Assembly (NCBI RefSeq): GCF_028554725.1
Contig: NC_071669.1
Span: 27,642,001 to 27,706,000 of the forward strand
Length of the DNA: 64,000 nt
DNA from: Zeugodacus cucurbitae
Taxonomy: Eukaryota > Arthropoda > Insecta > Diptera > Tephritidae
Direction of reading: 5' to 3'
Shown here: positions 1-10,195 of the stretch, piece after piece
Position numbering within the stretch: position 1 is the stretch's first letter
How the letters are laid out: each line of letters starts with the position of its first letter
Position numbers and translations under genes: made by a program
Notes under the pieces: generated by a model
The model's input: only the letters and a program-made list of their open reading frames with translations
Databases searched by the model: none
What the model was told of the DNA's origin: nothing

Positions 1-956
1 GTCCGTCCGTTCAAGCTGTAACTTGAGTAAAAATTGAGATATCTTGATGAAACTTGGAAGACGTATTTCTTGGCACCATAAGAAGGTTAATTTCGAAGAT
101 GGGCGAAATCGGTCCACTGCCACGCCCACAAAATGGCGAAAACCGAATACACATAAAGTGTCATAACTAAGCTATAAATAAAGTTATAAAAGTAAAATTT
201 GGTACGAAGGATCGCATTAGGAAGGTGCGCATTTGGATGTAATTATTTTGGGCAAGTGGGCGTGGTCCCGCCCCCAAATAGGGTTTTGGTATATATCTCG
301 CCAACCAATAAAGCTATATAAACCAAACTTTCTGCAGTCGGTTGCCTTACGTACCCCACCATACACCATGAAAATAGTTGAAATCGGATAATAACTACGC
401 CCATCTCCCATACAAAGGTTAGGTTGGAAATTACTAAAAGTGCTACTCGACAGATTTCAATGAGAATCGGTATATAATATTTTCTTGACACCCTGATGAC
501 ACGTGTGGAAAATGGATGAAATCCGTTCACAACAACGACAACTTTGACAACTCAATTGTGAATTCCATCTTATTCCTTGCATCCCTTGTGATCGAATTCG
601 GAATATAACTTTTCAATGCTCCGGATATCGAATATGAAGAACTCAGTGCCTAATGGTAATTTTTCATCGAAAATGTCGGTAAATCTCTCAGATATCTTAA
701 TTTAATTCAGAGGAAAACGTTTTCTTCTAATAGTGTGTCTCTGTACCAGAAATGGTTAAAATCGGGTCATAACTCCCCCTAGCTCCCATATACCTAATAT
801 TAGGAGTTTCAAACTTTCAATGGACTTTATACTATACTATATATACATATGTATATGCCGAATATGTGTGTCAATAATCTTAATAAAAATATAGCAATAA
901 ATTGCGAGAGTGTAAAATGTTCGGTTGCACCCGAACTTAGCCTTTCCTTATTTGTT
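1..956 (+). repeat. R repeat unit, 5' part cut by window edge
   Basis: Copy of the dominant repeat (R). It enters the window inside the GTCC tract, runs through the CCACGCCCAC-containing body and ends with the 3' motif GCGAGAGTGTAAAATG, the hairpin GTTCGGTTGCACCCGAAC and CCTTTCCTTATTTGT. No coding sequence is credible inside it. The end structure (inverse subterminal motifs, 3' hairpin, no obvious target duplication) resembles non-autonomous Helentron/DINE-1-type elements; this class call is inference. Confidence 0.75.
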
Positions 957-1095
957 GTTTTTACTTTCTTGATTACTTAAAAGCCTAAAATATTAAGCCT
1001 GTTCACCTTATAAAACACAATTTGATTCATATTTGTCTGAACCAAACATTCCTCACGATGTTAATATTAAGTCTAATATAAACAACATCATAATT

Positions 1096-1266
1096 ACACT
1101 CTCGCAACAAAGTTGGGTAAGTCTTTCAGATATTTTGAAGAAATTCAGAGGGAACATTTTTCTTCTAATAATATGACTGCCAAAAATGATTAAAATCGGG
1201 TCATAACTTCCCTGGCTCCCATATACCTAATTTAGGGTTTTCAAACATTCAATGGACTTATTACTA
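1096..1266 (+). repeat. R repeat, left half of a copy split by the Tigger-type element
   Basis: An internally deleted R copy: a short 5' end (ACTCTCGCAACAAAGTTG) jumps to the distal body and stops at ATTCAATGGACTTATTACTA. The next bases of R, TTTACATACATATATGCCG, resume at 12971. The break falls on a TA that is present again at 12969-12970, which is what a pogo/Tigger insertion leaves. Confidence 0.7.
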
Positions 1267-1604
1267 CAGTAGAATCCGGTTATAACGACTCCGCTTATAG
1301 TGTCCGTCCGGTTATTGCGACGAAAACTCGATGGCTTGGTTGGTCCCCATACAAACTTATATGAAAGAGCCTCCGCTTAGTACGTCTCCGCTTTTAGCGA
1401 CTAAAGCAGCAACTACATAGCTCGCGAATGCGAATGCAAACGTTTGACAGTTGAGTTGAATACACACGTTCTTAGGGGATGAGCTACATAGCTTTCGCAT
1501 GTTTTCGCAACCAACGCTCCGAAATTCGAACTCGGATTCGAAGACGCACAGAAGTTGAAAATATTCTACTTTCAAATATTCTACTAAATAAATACTTTTA
1601 GATC

Positions 1605-2215
1605 ATGGATGACGAAATTTTAATTAACGAAGTGCGTAATTTAATTTTATGCAGAAGCTGTATGTTAGGCTCGATGGAGATATCTTAGAGATAGATATGT
1701 TAGAGAATGCTCAAAAAGAACCTACGCTTATGGAAGTGCAGCAGACTCACCCGATATGGAATGGCCATTATTTTCTCAATTAGAATTTCTAAGAGAAAAT
1801 GTGAAGCCGCGGAAGTAATATATATTATATAATTCATCACATAGGAATTATTGTAATAAGTTTATTTTTTTTCTACAGAATGACATCAAGCATATCAGAG
1901 ACTGAGTCGTCGTCTGGTTCAGCAAACACAGTACAATACGAGAACTATGATGATATGATCGAGACAATTCTCGATGATTCTATGCCGCCAGAACTTCCTT
2001 CAACGAGTGAGAATTCGAGAAGTAAAAAACGAGATAACCATGAAGTAGGAGAGCATTTAATAACATTTATGGATACCATGAAGGAAATTGTTCAAAAACG
2101 CTCGGAGAAAAGTAAGCACGACAGTTTCCTTCAGATGGTAGGAGAAAAAATTTGTGAACTGCCGGAAAAGGAACAAGATGAGGTAGAAAAAATTTATTTT
2201 AAACCATCTTTTTGA
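1605..2215 (+). pseudogene. Harbinger-associated MADF/BESS-like DNA-binding protein, broken
   Basis: In PIF/Harbinger elements a second protein of Myb/MADF type binds the termini and helps the transposase act. Here exon 1 opens MDDEILINEVRN at 1605, then breaks; an in-frame ARWRYLRDRYVREC segment, typical of the MADF C-terminal half, follows about 50 bp later and runs to LEFLRENVKPRK. About 35 residues of the domain core appear deleted and a TAG lies upstream of the second segment. A 64-bp intron (1815-1878, donor GTAATA, acceptor TTTTCTACAG) joins exon 1 in frame to exon 2 (MTSSISETES...), which has a serine-rich stretch, an acidic stretch and a C-terminal BESS-like helix (FLQMVGEKICELPEKEQDEV). 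Exon 2 is open from 1879 to the stop at 2215. The family assignment is by pattern, not by search. Confidence 0.65.
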
Positions 2216-2711
2216 AAGAGTTGGACGTCGCCAGGCATAGTTTATTTTTTATTTATGAATTATTATTATTTTTATTTTTTTATTTATGAATTATTATTAT
2301 CTTTAAATATGTGATGAATTATGTGGTAGTTTAGTTACGAAAACACTTTTAATTTTAAGTTTTTATGACTGTGATGTATATACATTTTTTAACATAGAAA
2401 TATTTTTACTTCTGCAATTGAATTTCTCCAAATAATCGTTGTGTCAAACTTGAAAAAATTATTATTATAAAGTTTTCTGTGATGTAGATATGTATATAAG
2501 AAGTTTAATAGTGAAAATATTGTTTAATTTAAGTTATGAAAACGACTGTGATGTATATATGTAGTTAATAGTGAAAAACATGTTTTTTATTTCAAATGAA
2601 TATACTTCTTCTTTATTATGTTTGAATTAAATAAATGCTTCATAAAATATTTTGAATTATAATGATATGTTTTTATTTATAAGGTTTTTGGTCTATTTTT
2701 ATTTAGTCGTT

Positions 2712-3640
2712 TCATGTTTTATTTGCGAAAACATATTCTTTTAGGATGTCACGCAATTGGTATGCAGATCTAACGGAATTATTTGATGATAATCGTGAAA
2801 TGTTTCGTAACGGATTCACTTCAAGGAATTTAATAAAATAACTCCGTCGTTTTGACTGCCATATGCACCGACTTCCACAGCAGTAAATGTATAATTTGGA
2901 TCACAAATACTAAGTAACACAATACTGTACGTTCCTGCAAAAAATATAATCAAGTTATTGGCAGCAATTAATCTACACATATCGTTCTGTCGTATACCTT
3001 TATAATTATAAAAGTTAGAACCGGATTTAGCGGGACATGTTATTGGGACATGCTTTCCATCTATAGCTCCAACACAGTTTGGTAAATTCCAAATATTTTT
3101 GAAGTCTTCCGCTATTCTTCTCCACTCTTCTTCATTTGGTTGAGATAAGTAAAACTGGCTTAAAGTGTTCCAAATTATTTCGCAAGTTTCTACCACAATC
3201 CTTCTTATAACTTCCACTGACATCCTAAATGTTAAGAGACAAATATTGCCTACTAGGACCATGTGCCAAATATCTGAAGAAGATTAAGATGTGTATTTTT
3301 TTAATAAGTAATAATCACTTAATGAAATACTTACATTAGTGTGAGGAATAATCTGCATTCTGCTGGTATAGAGGGGCGCCAGGAATTTTTCTCCAACTGT
3401 TCTTTCAGCATATTAAAAAGGACGTCGAATATTTCTGGTCTCATACGTGTCGCCAAACGAAACTGTTCTTTATCTCGAGTTTTTAATAATGTAAAAGTTG
3501 TAGCAAAAAACCATTTTTTCGCGTTCCAGGTACAACTCACGTGTCCACATTTTTTTTCTTTTGTTTAATTTTATGTATTCCATATACACCACAACAACAC
3601 TGCACATAATCAGTAATAAAAACTCAAAATCGTCCTCCAT
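2712..3640 (-). pseudogene. PIF/Harbinger transposase (HARBI1-like, DDE_4), broken
   Basis: The transposase of the surrounding element, which would cut and join DNA in the nucleus. Starting at 3640 (MEDDFEFLLL) it shows WTRELYLER and then, after a frameshift, ATRMRPEIFDVLFNMLKEQL, the N-terminal helix region of HARBI1-like proteins. The catalytic core follows with VGAIDGKHVPI (first Asp), GSNFYNYKG and ICDPNYTF (second Asp). A 63-bp intron at 2935-2997 (donor GTATAC, acceptor TTTTTTGCAG) divides YNYKG from TYSIVLL; splicing restores the family sequence exactly. After VILLNSLK the frame stops, and the C-terminal end (AYQLRDILKEYVFANKT) follows directly downstream, so roughly 100 residues with the catalytic Glu are missing. 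Not functional as it stands. Confidence 0.75.
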
Positions 3641-4209
3641 TATATTTAGTTCGTTATAAAATTCACAAATCAAAAATGTGTACGTGTGTCACTCGTGCAT
3701 CACTGAATACAACTGTCAACGCATTCAAAAGCGCATTTATGTAGTTGCTCGAAATAACTCAGTCGAGCGCATTCTTTCGCATTCGCATTCTCGAGCTATG
3801 TCGTTTCAGCTTAACCGCTTATATCGACGAAATTTTTCAGAAATTAGAAATGTATGTATTTATCAGTGATCGGCACCCTTGCTAGTGTGCGTAGCAGCGA
3901 CACGAAGACTCTTACACTCTCACTACTCTCTGTCATTTTAGCCGTCGTCTTAGCATTGCTGCTGCTAGAGAGATATAGTCGAAGTGCAATGCTGACGTCA
4001 CATAAATGTTTACATCGTGCGTGTGCAGACCACATAGCCTATTCGATAGGATGTTCCGTTATATTTCTAGTTTTTTCTGCTTTTTTCCAATTTTCCATTT
4101 TTTTGAATGCGTAAATTCGCCAAATTTGAGTTAATGCGCAAAATGCACAAAATGCGCAATAAGGAAGTCATTCAGTTTAAGCTCGCCACTTGTGCATTAC
4201 ACCCGCAAA

Positions 4210-5140
4210 ATGTCTCAAAAACGAAAGTGCTTCTCTGTTGAAGAAAAAATGCAAATTATTCGGCGCCTGGAAGCCGGTGAGCGCAACGTTACTCTGGCAA
4301 AAGAGTGCCAACACAACAATTGCCACAATCAAAAAAAAATAAAGAAACAATTAAAACGTTATTTAATAGTAATATCTTAAAACCAAAACGCGTCAGAGCT
4401 TCAACTCAAGATCAAGTGGACAAAGCATTGTTACAGTGGTTCATATTGCAACGCAGTCGAGGAATCCCATTAAGTGGTCCACTGCTTCAAGAAAAAGCAA
4501 ATTTTTTCGCTAAGCAATTTAAAATTGAAAATTTTAATTGTACTGTGAGTTTGATAAGCCGCTTTAAAGTCAGGCATAATATTGTCGGCGGTATATTCAG
4601 TGGAGAATCTTTGTCTGTACAAAAAATCGATGTTAGCGAGTGACTTACAAAGGTTTGGCCTATACTATGAAAAGATTTCACTGATGAGGAAATTTTTAAT
4701 GCCGACGAAACTGGACTATTCTACAAATGAACTCCAGAGAACACATAATTTAAAGGTGAGAAGGAAAATTATTTTTAAGATATCTGTTTATTGAAATTTT
4801 AATTTATAGGTGAAAAATGCACTGGAAGGAAAGGAAAGGATAACTGTGCTTGTTGCAGCCAATATGGATGGTAATATTAAAAAGCATTGACTGGTTATTG
4901 GAAATTCAAAGCGACCTAGGATTGGGATGCTGAGCTTAAAAAGCAGAAAAAGGAAGATATTGCTAGAATTATCCAGCCCATCCCCAAATTAGTGACCTAA
5001 CAAATATCACATTAGTTTTCCTTCCACCAAATACGACATCTGTATTACAACCAATGGATCAACTTTTCGGAAAAATCTTGTACTTAAAATAATCAGCAAT
5101 ATGGATGAAAGCAAAGATGAAAATTATTCTGCGAATTTAA
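4210..5140 (+). pseudogene. Tigger/pogo transposase remnant (CENP-B/jerky-like)
   Basis: Decayed transposase of the Tigger-type element. The start MSQKRKCFSVEEKMQIIRRL is the N-terminal CENP-B helix-turn-helix. After a frameshift near 4310 the second DNA-binding helix domain follows (DQVDKALLQWFILQRSRGIP, then GPLLQEKANFFAKQF). The DDE core begins with NADETGLFYK (first catalytic Asp, about 4697-4726), then a TGA, then a possible 54-bp intron (4756-4809, GTGAGA...TTTATAG) before ALEGKERITVLVAANMDG and LVIGNSKRPR. The segment with the second catalytic Asp is deleted. TNITLVFLPPNTTSVLQPMD (about 4998-5060) holds the third. At least three frameshifts and one stop. The copy is cut at 5270 by the hAT-like arm. 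Confidence 0.7.
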
Positions 5141-5299
5141 AGACTTTTTTGGAACGCTAGGTCCAAGATTTCTAGCAGGTGGTGATTACTATGCAAAAGA
5201 CATGTACTGCATAATAACCTTGATATAATGGGTCTCATGCATAAAAACGAGTAAAAGCGCTGAGTTGAGGCAGAGAACTTACAACATAGAGAAGGAGCA

Positions 5300-6366
5300 T
5301 TTTGATTTTTGTATGATGCTCGATACGGTCATTTACAGAGCTTATAATTGGCTAGTAGGGAATTCACCATTCGCTCGTTACTCGTTATTATTTAACAGAA
5401 TTGACTGCTGGGGAATGAACATTTGTGATGATTGGCCTTTTGATGTGATATGCCCATGCTTTGATATGATAAACTATTTTGACTTTTTATAAATTTTAAC
5501 TGATCAATAGAATTTTTTCAGCTCATAAATAATATTTAAAATAATCTGTAGAAAAATAAATAAAAATTTATGTCAATATTTCGGTTTCATTTATAAATGA
5601 AATGTGAAAAATATTTAATAGAATTTGTAGGAAATTAAAAAAATATTTTTCAATATTTCGGTTTTATAAATTAAATGTGTTAAAATTTAAAAAATTGCTA
5701 CATTTTAAAAAAATTATAGGTATAAATGAGCATTTGTATGTATAGATATGCATATACACATATATATATTATCTGTCATATGCGCGATCGCATAAAAAAC
5801 CTCCCACGTACACGATATTTCTACATATGTATGTATCTACTACATTCATTCATAAATATATTTTTATGTAAGCGTAAAAAGGGAATTCCTTCATATGAGC
5901 AATCACCAACGCACAAATATTCGCGAATGACCTACAAACTTACAAGTGTACGTACATATGTATGTATGTAGAATATTACGAATTGGCAATCGTCATACGA
6001 ACAACAACACCATTCCTTCATATGCGCAACAGCAAACGCACCAATTAGAATATGTGAATGTGAATGACCGTCAAAGCACATATACGCATATACAAACTTA
6101 CGTACATGAGTAACTCATTACAAAAAACTATGAACATCAAGAAGCAGAAACAACAATATGTCAACTCTTTTCCCCGCTGCACACGTCGGTGGCGACGAAC
6201 TGCTTCCTCGCGACGAAGACAAAAGCTAAAATCATATTTCGATGTTGATGCTGAAGTCAAAGCGAAAAGTAGCAACAGTTCAAGCAGCTTGACAAAAATC
6301 ACAAAAGAATCAATTTTCATATTTGCCATCAATTGTGGCAGAAATATAAAATATGCGGAAAAATAA
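5300..6366. other. AT-rich left arm with two imperfect repeat units
   Basis: No gene is supported. Two related blocks of about 110-130 bp start with ATTCCTTCATATG at about 5884 and 6013; each continues with CGCA and CACCAA patches and ACAAACTTAC. Several TATGTATG microsatellite stretches are present. A related sequence in the opposite orientation lies near 10345-10385, consistent with the inverted-arm structure. Confidence 0.4.
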
Positions 6367-6438
6367 GACTTCGGCCAGTATTTGAACCCGAGCACTGTCT
6401 AAATAGCGGATGCGCGCGTACCACACGCACCACGAAAG
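6367..6438 (-). other. tRNA-like SINE head (pol III boxes A and B)
   Basis: Read on the minus strand, TGGTGCGTGTGG resembles box A and GGTTCAAATAC resembles box B, spaced as in a tRNA. The acceptor and anticodon stems do not pair well and the anticodon loop is poor, so this is not a functional tRNA gene. A tRNA-derived SINE extending left to about 6160 is the best guess. Confidence 0.35.
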
Positions 6439-6439
6439 C

Positions 6440-6944
6440 TGCTGAAAGTCGATCAGCTTAATTGATATTTTATAACCCATAGCACAAGATGCTAGCTCTA
6501 ATAGAAATATGAATATGATTCTCGGCCACTGCCAGTTTTCTCTTCTGAAGGAAATATCAGAAATTATTTGAATTTGTGATTTTTAGCATCCCAGACAATG
6601 CCGCTTTTGGGCAAGGCATGCGCGGAGATGTGCGCGACGCTTGCGCTTATGAATGAAGTTCACAGCTTTGTTGTTGATACGCATGCGTTTCAACATGGAA
6701 ATGTGTTGTAATTTTTTGTTGTAGGCGAGTTGCTTTTTCCGAAGATGTGTCGAAGTGACAAATCTGCGGAATGTAGATTTGTATATTCACATTTATATGT
6801 ACATATGTATGTATGTACATATAAATTTTTGCACGCGTATGGTAGTAAAAATATTTGAACATACACATTGTTATGAAATTTGCCGACGGCAAATCAATGA
6901 TTGTTCGAGTCCAGAATGATATTATAGATTTGTTATATGTATGT
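6440..6944. other. no recognisable feature
   Basis: AT-rich DNA with a CATATGTATGTATGTAC tract near 6800. Short ORFs only; no protein family, repeat end or RNA is recognised. Confidence 0.4.
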
Positions 6945-9900
6945 GATTGGCGTTGCAACCGTTTAGCCGGTTATAGCCGAATCGACGATAGTGCGCCACC
7001 TGTCTCTCTCCTTCGCAGTTCGGCGCCAGTTGGAGATCCCAAGTGTAACCAGGTCGCTCTCCACCTGGTCCCTCCAACGGAGTGGAGGCCTTCCCCTTCC
7101 TCGGCTTCCTCCGGCGGGTACTGCATCGAACACTTTCAGGGCTGGAGTGTTTTCGTCCATTCGGACAACATGACCTAGCCAGCGTAACCGCTGTCTTTTT
7201 ATTCGCTGAACTATGTCAATGTCGTCGTATAACTCGTACAGCTCATCGTTCCATCGTCTGCGGTATTCGCCGTTGCCAATGTTCTGAGGACCATAAATCT
7301 TGCGCAAAATTTTCCTCTCGAAAACTCCTAGTGTCGTCTCATCTGATGTTGACATCGTCCAAGCTTCTGCACCGTAAAGCAGGACGGGAATGATAAGCGA
7401 CTTGTAGAGCTTGATTTTGGTTCGTCGAGAGAGGACTTTACTGTTCAATTGCCTACTCAGTCCAAAGTAGCACCTGTTGGCAAGAGTTATTCTGCGCTGG
7501 ATTTCGAGGCTGACATTGTTCGTGTTATTGATGCTGGTTCCCAGGTATACGAAATTATCTACGACCTCGAAGTTATGACTGTCAACAGTGACGTGGGAGC
7601 CAAGACGCGAATGCGCCGACTGTTTGTTTGATGACAGGAGATATTTCGTCTTGTCCTCATTCACCTCCAGACCCATTCGCTTCGCCTCCTTATCCATGCG
7701 GGAAAAAGCAGAACAAACGGCGCGGTTGTTGCTTCCGATGATATCAATATCATCTGCGTACGCCAGGAGCTGTACACTCTTGTAGAAGATTGTACCTTCT
7801 CGGTTTAGCTCTGCAGCTCTTATAATTTTTTCCAGCATCAGGTTAAAGAAGTCGCACGATAGCGAGTCACCTTGTCTGAAGCCTCGTTTGGTATCGAACG
7901 GCTCGGAGAGGTCCTTCCCAATCATGACGGAGCTTTTGGTGTTACTCAACGTCAATTTACACAGCCGTATTAGTTTTGCGGGGATACCAAATTCAGACAT
8001 CGCGGCGTAAAGGCAACTCCTTTTCGTGCTGTCGAAAGCAGCTTTAAAATCGACAAAAAGGTGGTGTGTGTCGATCCTCTTTTCTCGGGTCTTTTCCAAG
8101 ATTTGGCGCATGGTGAATATCTGGTCAGTTGTCGATTTTCCAGGTCTAAAGCCACACTGATAAGGTCCAATCAGTTTGTTGACGGTGGGCTTTAGTCTTT
8201 CACACAATACGCTCGATAGAACCTTGTATGCGATATTTAGGAGGCTGATCCCACGGTAATTGGCGCAGATTGTGGGATCTCCCTTTTTATGGATTGGGCA
8301 GAGCACACTGAGATTCCAATCGTCAGGCATGCTTTCTTCCGACCATATTCTGCAAAGAAGCTGATGCATGCACCTTATCAGTTCTTCGCCGCCGTATTTG
8401 AATAGTTCTGCCGGTAATCTATCGGCCCCCGCTGCTTTGTTGTTCTTCAAGCGGGTAATTGCTATTCGAATTTCTTCATGGTCGGGTAATGGAACATCTA
8501 TTCCATCGTCATCGATTGGGGGATCGGGTTCGCCATCTCCTGGTGTTGTACTCTCACTGCCATTCAGCAGTTCGGAGAAGTGTTCCCTCCATAATCCCAG
8601 TATGCCCTGGGCATCGGTTACCAGATTACCACCTTGGTCTCTACATGAGGATGCTCCGGTCTTGAAACCTTCGTTAAGTCGCTTCATTTTTTCATAAAAT
8701 TTTCGAGCATTCCCTCTGTCTGCCAGCTTCTCAAGCTCTTCGTACTCACGCATTTCGGCCTCTTTCTTTTTTTGTCTGCAAATGCGTCTCGCTTCCCTCT
8801 TCAGCTCTCGGTATCTATCCCATCCCGCACGTGTTGTGGTCGTTTGCAATGTTGCGAGGTAGGCAGTCTGTTTTCTCTCCGCTGCGAGACGGCACTCCTC
8901 ATCGTACCAGCTTGTTTTTTGTCGTTGCCGAAAACCAATTGTTTCGGCTGCAGCGGTACGCAGTGAGTTTGAGATGCCGTTCCACAGTTCCCTTATACCG
9001 AGATGCTGATGAGTGCTCTCAGAGAGCAGGAGTGCAAGTCGAGTAGAGTATTTCGTGGCTGTCTGTTGCGATTGCAGCTTGTCGACGTCGAACCTTCCTT
9101 GTGTTTGTTGACGGGCATTCTTTGCTGCACAGAGGCGGGTGCGTATCTTCGCTGCGACCAGATAATGGTCCGAGTCTATATTTGGTCCTCGGAGCGTACG
9201 CACGTCTAAAACACAGGAGACATGTCTTCCGTCTATCACAACGTGATCGATTTGGTTCCGCGTGTTTCGATCAGGAGACAGCCAAGTAGCTTGATGTATT
9301 TTCTTATGTTGGAATCTGGTACTACAGACGACCATATTTCGGGCCCCAGCGAAGTCGATCAGCCTCAGGCCGTTTGGCGATGTTTCGTCATGGAGGCTGA
9401 ATTTTCCGACTGTTGTGCCAAAGACACCTTCTTTACCCACCCTGGCGTTAAAATCACCAAGCACGACTTTTACATCGTGGCGGGGGCAGCGCTCATAGGT
9501 GCGTTCTAGGCGCTCATAGAAAGCATCTTTGGTCACATCGTCCTTCTCTTCCGTTGGGGCGTGGGCGCAAATCAGCGATATGTTGAAGAACCTCGCTTTG
9601 ATGCGGATTGTGGCTAGACGTTCATCCACCGGGGTGAATGCCAGGACTCTGCGACGGAGTCTCTCTCCCACCACAAATCCAACACCAAATTTGCGCTCCT
9701 TTATATGGCCGCTGTAGTAGATGTCACAAGGACCCACCTTCTTCCGTCCTTGTCCCGTCCATCGCACTTCTTGGATGGCGGTGATGTCAGCCTTAAGTCG
9801 TATGAGGACATCAACCAGCTGGGCAGAGGCACCTTCCCAATTAAGGGTCCGGACATTCCAGGTGCATGCCCTTATATCATTATCCTTAAAACGTTTGCAG

Positions 9901-10195
9901 GGGTCGTCATCAAAAGGGGGGTGTCTCATCCGAGGCTTTCGTAGATTTTTCATTGGGGGGTGTTTTTATGTGGTGGGTCCCAAACCCTACGCACAACCGC
10001 ATAAGCGGGCTTCGCCTTCTCACTTTAGCTCGCCTTCAAACGGATGTCTGTTGGCTACCCAGAGGATACTTGGTCTAAAACCGGAAGTAGTGAGCTGCTT
10101 GAACCATGTGGAGAAGAATCGTTTCTGGCCACTCCCAAGTGAGTGACAATCAAAAACTTTCCTCACTTGCGTGAACTTCTACACATGATCCCATC
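6945..10195 (-). mobile_element. RTE-clade LINE, near full length
   Basis: Non-LTR retrotransposon with one long ORF. The 5' end (GATGGGATCATGTGTAGAAG, read from 10195 leftwards) recurs at the starts of two other RTE copies (26253 and 32175), so the boundary is supported. The 5' UTR of about 240 bp includes CCGGTTTTAGACCAAGTATC. The 3' UTR is only about 20 bp, as is usual for RTE, and is followed by ACATACATATAACA. No clear target duplication. The element lies inside the hobo-like hAT unit. Confidence 0.8.
6963..9953 (-). CDS. RTE endonuclease-reverse transcriptase polyprotein, ORF intact
   Basis: A single 996-codon ORF without stops, the usual length for RTE polyproteins. It would nick target DNA and copy its own RNA there. 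The AP-type endonuclease occupies about residues 28-270: WNVRTL (Asn33), QEVRW (Glu62), GDFNAR (166-171), IDHVVI (235-240) and SDH (261-263). The reverse transcriptase lies at about 490-760: KAAGADRLPAELFKYGG, FVDFKAAFDS (motif A, 633-642), GFRQGDSLSCDFFN (691-704) and AYADDIDIIG (motif C, YADD 732-735). The C-terminal RQRLRWLGHVVRM, GRGRPPLRW and a tail domain are typical of the clade. All catalytic residues I can place are present. The first Met at 9953 (MKNLRKPRMR) follows the 5' UTR closely. Insect genomes often annotate such ORFs as 'craniofacial development protein 2-like'. Confidence 0.9.
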   Translation of the reverse strand: MKNLRKPRMRHPPFDDDPCKRFKDNDIRACTWNVRTLNWEGASAQLVDVLIRLKADITAIQEVRWTGQGRKKVGPCDIYYSGHIKERKFGVGFVVGERLRRRVLAFTPVDERLATIRIKARFFNISLICAHAPTEEKDDVTKDAFYERLERTYERCPRHDVKVVLGDFNARVGKEGVFGTTVGKFSLHDETSPNGLRLIDFAGARNMVVCSTRFQHKKIHQATWLSPDRNTRNQIDHVVIDGRHVSCVLDVRTLRGPNIDSDHYLVAAKIRTRLCAAKNARQQTQGRFDVDKLQSQQTATKYSTRLALLLSESTHQHLGIRELWNGISNSLRTAAAETIGFRQRQKTSWYDEECRLAAERKQTAYLATLQTTTTRAGWDRYRELKREARRICRQKKKEAEMREYEELEKLADRGNARKFYEKMKRLNEGFKTGASSCRDQGGNLVTDAQGILGLWREHFSELLNGSESTTPGDGEPDPPIDDDGIDVPLPDHEEIRIAITRLKNNKAAGADRLPAELFKYGGEELIRCMHQLLCRIWSEESMPDDWNLSVLCPIHKKGDPTICANYRGISLLNIAYKVLSSVLCERLKPTVNKLIGPYQCGFRPGKSTTDQIFTMRQILEKTREKRIDTHHLFVDFKAAFDSTKRSCLYAAMSEFGIPAKLIRLCKLTLSNTKSSVMIGKDLSEPFDTKRGFRQGDSLSCDFFNLMLEKIIRAAELNREGTIFYKSVQLLAYADDIDIIGSNNRAVCSAFSRMDKEAKRMGLEVNEDKTKYLLSSNKQSAHSRLGSHVTVDSHNFEVVDNFVYLGTSINNTNNVSLEIQRRITLANRCYFGLSRQLNSKVLSRRTKIKLYKSLIIPVLLYGAEAWTMSTSDETTLGVFERKILRKIYGPQNIGNGEYRRRWNDELYELYDDIDIVQRIKRQRLRWLGHVVRMDENTPALKVFDAVPAGGSRGRGRPPLRWRDQVESDLVTLGISNWRRTAKERDRWRTIVDSAITG

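Larger units (their letters stand above)
1405..3811. mobile_element. PIF/Harbinger DNA transposon with two divergent genes
   Basis: 2407-bp element. The left end AGCAGCAACTACATAGCTCG and the right end (reverse complement AGCTGAAACGACATAGCTCG) match at 23 of 27 bases. It is flanked by the 3-bp target duplication TAA at 1402-1404 and 3812-3814, as expected for PIF/Harbinger. It carries the usual gene pair: a MADF-type DNA-binding protein on the plus strand and a DDE transposase on the minus strand, tail to tail. Both are damaged. It sits in the left terminal region of the Tigger-type element. Confidence 0.85.

Noticed and set aside
3864..4075. CAGTGATCGGCACCC at 3864 as a hAT end
   Set aside because: No inverted partner or 8-bp duplication found downstream, so only a suspected solo end.
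6367..6438. Functional tRNA gene
   Set aside because: Boxes A and B are tRNA-like but stems and anticodon loop do not fit a cloverleaf.
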